Positions 57,706 through 64,000 of a DNA stretch of 64,000 bases are shown in pieces. The position numbers and the translations under genes are program-made. Below the pieces are notes generated by a model. It was not told where the DNA came from, ran no database searches, and saw only the letters and a list, made by a program, of their open reading frames with translations. Source of the DNA: Stramonita haemastoma. Its lineage: Eukaryota; Mollusca; Gastropoda; Neogastropoda; Muricidae. Where the stretch lies: the NCBI GenBank assembly GCA_030674155.1, contig CM060318.1, positions 71,513,052-71,577,051 of the forward strand, in the 5' to 3' direction. The number at the start of each line of letters is the position of its first letter. The first letter of the stretch is position 1.

Positions 57706-59815
57706 CACCTTGGGGAGATCAATTGCTGTGACCAATCAGCTGTCCTGTCCCCATCATCCAGTGATACTACCTCACCAGAGAGGTCCTGTCAATGCTTCCT
57801 AGTGAGTATCCACCTCTCCTGTCATTAGCTTGAAAGAAACAAAGCATCTTCCACAAGTATCACCCTTATGCATGTATGTAGTGCTTGGCTGTTTTTGACC
57901 ACACTAGTTTGTTGCAGTCAGTACAATCTGATATTTTATAGATGCAGGAGCCAGACTGAAAACCTGTATTTCTGACACTACAAAAGGAAAGATAAGACTT
58001 AGGTGTTTTTTTGTTTTTGAGTCTGATTGGTTAAGTCACAGACACGCTGCTGAAATGGTCGGTGCTGTGCCCCACGGACTTCCTGTGCATAAGCAGATCA
58101 AGTTAGGAGCAAGCTAATTAGCAGCAGGAGCAATATAGCCATTAGGCTGCCTCTGTGTATGTTACTACAGGAGAATGAGTCCTTGCTTTCCTCTCTTAGA
58201 AACATGACTGCCAAAAATTAATCCATAGGATTTCCAGTTGAAAGTTTCAAGTACCGAACAGCATTTGCCAAAATTTCAAGCAATAGTTCTAGACAAAAAC
58301 ATTGCTGTCATTAGTTTTCTCAAAAGCAAGACTTAAGTCTTACATTGATGCAAAATCAGTGTAGCATCACATATCATCAAAAGTTAAAAACCAGATCCAA
58401 AAGTCGATAGTTTTGACATTATTGTTTGGTTTAAAGTCTAAATGCAACTTTGAGATGGATATTTCCATTCTCATAAAATCTTGAGTTGCAGGGTATATAG
58501 CAGTTTGCTGAAGAAACTAGGAAACTTGATAGCTCTTTTGAGGGGAAAAAGGAGACAAACAGCCAAGAAAGCTAGTAGGATAAAATAAAAAATATCATTA
58601 GAAGCCTTTTTTTCCCCCTTATTCTCTTATTCATTTTTTTTTATATAGTTTTCTTGTGCTTTGTGTGGTATATGTAGGAGGATGTTTGATGTGCTGTAAA
58701 TCTAGATATACCAGTAAGTCATAGAAGACAAACCCTGTTTATTGTGTCTTTATTTACCTGATTATTGAATGCTGTATTTATGCATTGTGGACATTACAGT
58801 ACAGTCTTCTCATCAGCCTGTAACAGTTTTTGTCTTATAAGCTTTTTAAAATTTTTTTTTTTTATTGCTCTTCCACTTGCTTTGCTTTTGTGTATTAATT
58901 CTGTTATTGCTGTTGATGTAAAGCACACTCTCTTTTCCTTGATGAAAAAGTTGATGGTTAGTGTTTTAGAAAAATACTTTCCAACAGAGTCTTGTGTGAT
59001 TGTCATAAATGATCAACTCTTTCAGAAGAGTCGGGCCACAGCCAGCAAGAAACAGGGAGTCAAACCCAAAAAAGACTTTCCTAATTGTTATATGTTGAAT
59101 GCAGTTCAGGTCTGTTCACACTCTTCATAATGCAAACAATTTTAATGGCATTCAGTTGTTTTTTTTTAGGTCATCCATAACAGACTCAGAAGTTAAGTTC
59201 ATTTCAAAATACTTCAATCATCCCATGACGGGCAATACAACAAAGTTAGTGGAAATTTTTTTTTTTTTTTTTAAGCCATCTTGCACATTAGTACCGTATC
59301 ACCCTCATTTGGCTTCTGGACCTGCCTCTGACCTGACATGGTAGAAAATGTTCTGACCACAATGGAAAAAAAACCACCAACAAACAAAACATGAAAAAGC
59401 AACAACAACAAAACCAACCCTTCAGAAGGGAAAGGAATGCTGTATGTGTTAAGAATCTCAACCCAAGAAATCAGCTTCATTTGTACCAAACTGGAAGGAA
59501 AGAATTGCTTTAAAAAAATAGTGTTGCTCTTTATTTGAACTTTGTTATCTGTAAACAATTTTGGATAGAAAAGTATAATATGTGTACATAGAGCAGAGAA
59601 AAGTTGGGTTATGAACTCGTTTAAAAAAAAATTTGCATTCTTGTTTAGAAAACCACAATCCTTTGTTAGGGGGAAAAAAAGGATGAGTATCCATGAAAAA
59701 AACTTGTAGTTGTCAAAATTTTGACTGGCTTTTAGCCTCTTTCAAAGTAGTCTGTAATGAAGGCTCATCATCATTATCATAATCACTCGCTTGATCTTGA
59801 TGTTCAAAGGGTTGG

Positions 59816-59818
<3 letters not shown>

Positions 59819-59850
<32 letters not shown>
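59819..59850. repeat. G32 homopolymer
   Basis: Pure G run preceded by GGGGAGG, 3' of HAPSTR1; length uncertain. Confidence 0.9.
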
Positions 59851-59851
<1 letters not shown>

Positions 59852-61370
59852 ATGAATAAGGGATATGTTGGTTGGCAGTTGTTTTTTTTCCAGGTAGGTC
59901 TGTGCTTTTCGCAGTTGTATTGCTATGTCAAGGTTGGTCGCTCTTTGATGTTCTCTGTCCAACCCTTCTATCTGCCCCTGTAGTGTCTTTTCCTCATGTG
60001 TCCTGTGCAGGATTTGTGTATTCTGAGCGAGTATAGTGGCTTAAAAAAATGATGATAGAATTGACAGATGGAGACTCATAGCAAAACTCTGTTGGAAAAT
60101 ATTTATCTGATTCTTACATTCGTGTTAAGTCAGGTGATCCTTCGCTTTTGTTTTTTGTGCACATGTATATCATTGTAGCTTTAAATACAAACCCCTAGTT
60201 GTACATGTAATGTTTAAAATCTCAGACCATGGATTTCATTTCAGATCATGCTTGTAGGGGATTTGTAAATTATTTGAAGCTAATCTTATTTTGAAGTGTA
60301 CAATCTGCTCTGTACATCACCAAACAGTGAAATTTAACAGAAAATCCAACCTGTAGCTGTTAATTGTTAATTTATCCTGAAATGTGCATGGAAAGTAGGT
60401 CTCAGCGTGCCATGAATATGTGTCCCAGAATGTGTGCAATATATATATATGAAATAGAACTGCTCAGTGTGTTTGTGTGAGGGTTTTGTAGTTGTTTTTG
60501 ATGGGTTTTTTTTTGTTGTTGTTTCTAGTTTTTTGTTTTTGTTTTTTGCTATTTCTTGTGGTGAAAAAAGTTACATGATTGTATGTTTAGCTGGAGTTTC
60601 CAGACTATGTGGTGAAATGGTGTTTGACTTTGATATGGCTCAGAGCAGTTTTCAGTGCTTTAAGCCTTACCAATGATATGACTTCTGGAGTTTAGAGGTT
60701 CATTCAATCATCTATGGAGTAAGAGTTCTGTAGTTTGAAGTCAAATATGGATTTCTTCACTCTCCTTTTTGTAAATATTCTGCAGTGGTCTAGCTGCTAC
60801 TCTTTTTAGAGATGATAAAACTGATGTCCTGTGTGTGACAGATTTTCCATGCACGAAATACTGTGTTGGAACAAGAGAATTATCTCTGGCAGAAGTCTTC
60901 AGAGTAACTCCTACTTATAGTCAAACAGACAGTTGACACAGGCAGGGAAAAAGATTTAAAACAAGGAACAAAACAAAATAGAAAATGCAGAGTTCTCTCC
61001 CTTAGAGTGTGGCACAAATTTCATGCAGAGAAGTTTGCTTTGACTACAAATATTACTGTATAGCACAGCACAATGCAGTGATATTGGATTTGCAGTCAGG
61101 TGCATATTGAGAAGCTATTTGCTGATAAAATTAGCTTGTGAGATGGAAGGGAGCCTGTACATAAATACACAATACTTTGGCAATGTCAGCAATCTCATAT
61201 GCATACAGGATATTTCCATTTTAAGCACCTTACCTCAGGTGCCATCGCACAGTTGTCATGTTTCAGTTTGCTTCAGTGAAAATTGTCTGAAATGAATGGA
61301 GGTAGCATTTGTTTCTGATATTATTTTGATGTCTTTGATTCCTTTTTTTTTTTTTTTTTAATATAATCTC

Positions 61371-61465
61371 CCCCCCCCCCCCCCCTCTCTGTCTCAGTCT
61401 CTCTGTCTCTCTCTGTCTCTGTCTGTCTGTCTCTCTCTGTCTCTCTCTGTCTCTCTGTCTCTCTG

Positions 61466-61523
<58 letters not shown>

Positions 61524-61602
61524 CTCTGCAGCCATTAGCTCAGAGTACGTTTGTCAATCTCAAATTTTTATGAAAATATTTTATTATGGTACTAGCTTAC
61601 CT

Positions 61603-61653
<51 letters not shown>

Positions 61654-61675
61654 CCCTCCCTCCCTCTCTCCCTCC

Positions 61676-61751
<76 letters not shown>
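61371..61751. repeat. two (CT)n arrays
   Basis: C-rich and TCTCTGTC units at 61371-61485 grading into CT to 61520, and CT at 61603-61751 with a CCCTCC interruption. Confidence 0.95.
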
Positions 61752-61757
<6 letters not shown>

Positions 61758-62158
61758 CCACCCAAATTAGTAGCACACAATGTCAGAAAAAAAAAATGAA
61801 CTGAATTACAACCTTTTGTTTTAAAGTCAATATTCAACTGTTAAAAGCTGTATCATATTTATGTGTTTATAGTTGCAATGGTTCATTCAGGTTCTGTGTC
61901 AATTTCTCTGACAATACTGAGTTAGAGTACATTATACTCAAGTTATAGAATATTAAATCATAAACTAAAGGAACTACTGTACAGACTCATATTATCGACG
62001 TTGTCACCTGACTTCAGAATTGATTTATTTGTATAGATATTTTAGCTGCTTGTCTAGTTCAACAGTCTGGATATTTAGTTTTGTACAATCGACACTGTGA
62101 TTGTTTTTTTGTTTTTTTTGTTTTTTTTTTACTATTATTTATAGTTTTATGCAGTTAT

Positions 62159-62226
62159 TTAATAATAATAATATGGGATTTCTATAGCGCCGAATCTTGT
62201 AGAGTACACAAATCAAAGCGCTTAAA
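62159..62226. repeat. ATAATA-headed repeat copy with TATAGCGC core
   Basis: (TAA)n, then GGGATTTCTATAGCGCCGAA and CACAAATCAAAGCGCTT. This short module with a GCGC core is widespread in mollusc DNA. Confidence 0.65.
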
Positions 62227-63972
62227 GTTATTTCAGAATTATGTTCTTTTCATATAGTATCTCTTGCTTAAAAGGTGACGTGTTTAATGCTTGTTCATAT
62301 TTCTGTGTTCTGTTCTTTTCACCAAAATATATTTTTGATTCTTTATTGTTGTTAATGTGGGGACTTGAAAAGCTTTTGTTACTGTTCTTTTCTCTTTACT
62401 GGGTGCGGAATTGTTATTCTTGTTCCCTCACAGGGCAGGAACTTCAGAATTGACTTTAAGAAATACTGTCTGGTAGCATCATATGGTGGAGGTAATAGCC
62501 AGTGAGAATGACTAGGTTACTCTGCTGAAAAGTGTTTTTTCTTATATAGTCATATTGGCAGAGGAGGCCAAGTCTTCAATTGGAATTCTGTTTTTTGTGA
62601 ATAGCGGGAGGGATTGGAATTCTATGATTCTATGGGATGTTTTGTTTTGATGGTTTACCCTCTTTTTGAAAAGAAAACAACACTAAACCTTACTGATTTT
62701 TTTTTGTTAAATGTGAAATAATCATACCTGTACAGTTATTAGTAAGTGATTCCCCCTCCCTACCTCCCAACATTACAGCACAACAGAGGAAGGTAAATCT
62801 TCATTCAGAGTCTACTCTTTTTTCTTGATTGTCAGAATTGGGAACTCTATTGGATTTTATGTTATGTTTGGTTTTTCCCGTCAACAAAATATATATATAT
62901 TATTGATTTTGTTTGGTTTTGTTTATTGACTTGTACAGTTGACAGTAGTAAGTCATGCCCCAACCCTCCCAGATTTTATATCCTGCTTCCTTAAACACAC
63001 CCCTCCCATTCCCATTTGCCGGTTAAATTAGATTTATTGTTGATCATTTGATTTTATTTCTTTATTTAATTCTACCATTGTTTTGGGCTCTACTGATGAG
63101 GGTCAGCTGGGGTCGTTGTCTGCTTTTGTGTAGGTATATTTCTATCAAGACTGTTTAGTTTGCAATTTTTTCTGTTTTCTGTTTGTTGTTGCTTTTTGTG
63201 ATCAATATCTATATCATTTGTTTCAAAGGCCTAGACAGGACATTTTTGTGTAATTTTTTGGCTGTTAGTGGTGTGGCTTGCTTTTAATATTCCTATGTGT
63301 ATATTCTTGTGGAGACAATATTATTATGTTTTCTCTCCCTTGAGGCAAACTTTTGAGTGGGCTGAGTTCTGTAATAACAACTCAGACTGCAACATATGAT
63401 TCAAAGCTTCGTATCTTTGCTGTTGTTTGTATTGTTGAAGAAGACATCGGGATGAGTTAGAGGACAGATCAGGCTGTCATGAACTCAGTGTCAGGTCGGC
63501 TTTCTGTTCTTTTTCACTTTGTTTTTTCATATTGATTTGCAGAATGTGCTGGATTCAGGGAAGTCTGAGAAATGTACAGATTTGTTTGTGCAGAAAAAGA
63601 AACATATATGATTTGTGTCTTGATTTTTGTCCCTTTTTTTGTGTGTGTAGTCATTTTTGGGGTGTGTTTTCTGTGTTTTATGATTTTGTATGTTTTATTT
63701 TGTTTCTTTATCAAAGAAGGCCAAATCATGAAGTAGTTCTAGTAAGACAGCCTTTTGTCTGGTCTCGTATGTGATAAGTTTGTAGAAAGAAGATTGTGCG
63801 CTCATGTCACTATGTGGGGTGTGTGCGTTGGATGTGTGTCTGAGTGTACGGGTGTGTTTTAAGTTCATTTTGACTACAGTTGCCAGCACATCGTTGTGTG
63901 TATTACTCCTGAATTAACTTGTGTACATAAACTGACATTCTGAAATGTTCCATCATTATATTTTCTTTGGGT

Positions 63973-63978
63973 AATAAA
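63973..63978 (+). terminator. candidate distal polyadenylation signal (AATAAA)
   Basis: Hexamer near the window end, after 1 kb of T/G-rich sequence. It could end a very long HAPSTR1 3' UTR (13 kb) or belong to another transcript. Confidence 0.2.
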
Positions 63979-64000
63979 GCTGATACTCTGTATTAGACTA

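Larger units (their letters stand above)
50689..64000 (+). other. HAPSTR1 3' UTR and downstream DNA
   Basis: No coding exon recognised on either strand. Contains three SINE copies (54205, 54793, 57040), the composite SINE at 57405, the minisatellite and the homopolymer and CT arrays listed separately. 51170-54140, 58000-59800 and 61900-64000 are T/G-rich, which would suit a long 3' UTR, but only transcript data can show where it ends. Confidence 0.5.

Noticed and set aside
58765..59130. 121-codon ORF in the 3' region
   Set aside because: Low-complexity hydrophobic translation of a T-rich stretch, with no family resemblance.

Overview
This is a stretch of animal nuclear genome: AT-rich and intron-rich, with GT-AG introns, long dinucleotide microsatellites, many SINE copies and no operon structure. 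The repeat style (a tRNA-headed SINE in at least 13 copies, TATAGCGC-type repeats) and the protein sequences suggest a lophotrochozoan, most likely a mollusc and perhaps a gastropod. That taxon is an inference.

Two protein-coding genes sit head to head. On the minus strand, from 39713 down to 5795, is USP7 (HAUSP), a ubiquitin-specific protease. I could place 32 coding exons covering the N-terminal acidic tail, the MATH/TRAF domain, the catalytic domain with all three catalytic residues, five ubiquitin-like modules and the conserved C-terminal tail (about 1062 residues visible; human USP7 is 1102). One conserved exon of roughly 30 codons inside the catalytic domain, expected between 22670 and 23995, could not be found. 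On the plus strand, 39993 to 50688, is the homologue of HAPSTR1 (C16orf72/TAPR1), a partner of the E3 ligase HUWE1, in four coding exons (about 249 residues). Its first exon needs a one-base correction in a T6 run.

The two start codons are only 279 bases apart, and the interval holds a perfect NRF1-type palindrome, so this is probably a shared bidirectional promoter. The human orthologues are also neighbours in divergent orientation at 16p13.2. Both proteins act in ubiquitin-dependent stress and p53-type control (USP7 removes ubiquitin, HAPSTR1 works with HUWE1), so conserved linkage of the pair is of interest.

Layout: 1-5794 USP7 3' UTR and downstream DNA; 5795-33965 USP7 coding exons 33 to 3, with introns that contain two terminal-inverted-repeat elements (9245-10704 and 24324-25268) and several SINEs; 34879-39713 exons 2 and 1, separated by a 4.7-kb intron with a microsatellite cluster; 39714-39992 divergent promoter; 39993-50688 HAPSTR1; 50689-64000 a long non-coding 3' region with SINEs, a composite tRNA/5S-like SINE, a minisatellite and poly-G and (CT)n tracts. 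Every (GA/CT)n array in the window reads CU in the sense direction of the gene it lies in or next to, and the orientation flips at the divergent promoter. No rRNA, functional tRNA, CRISPR, viral or bacterial-type gene was seen.
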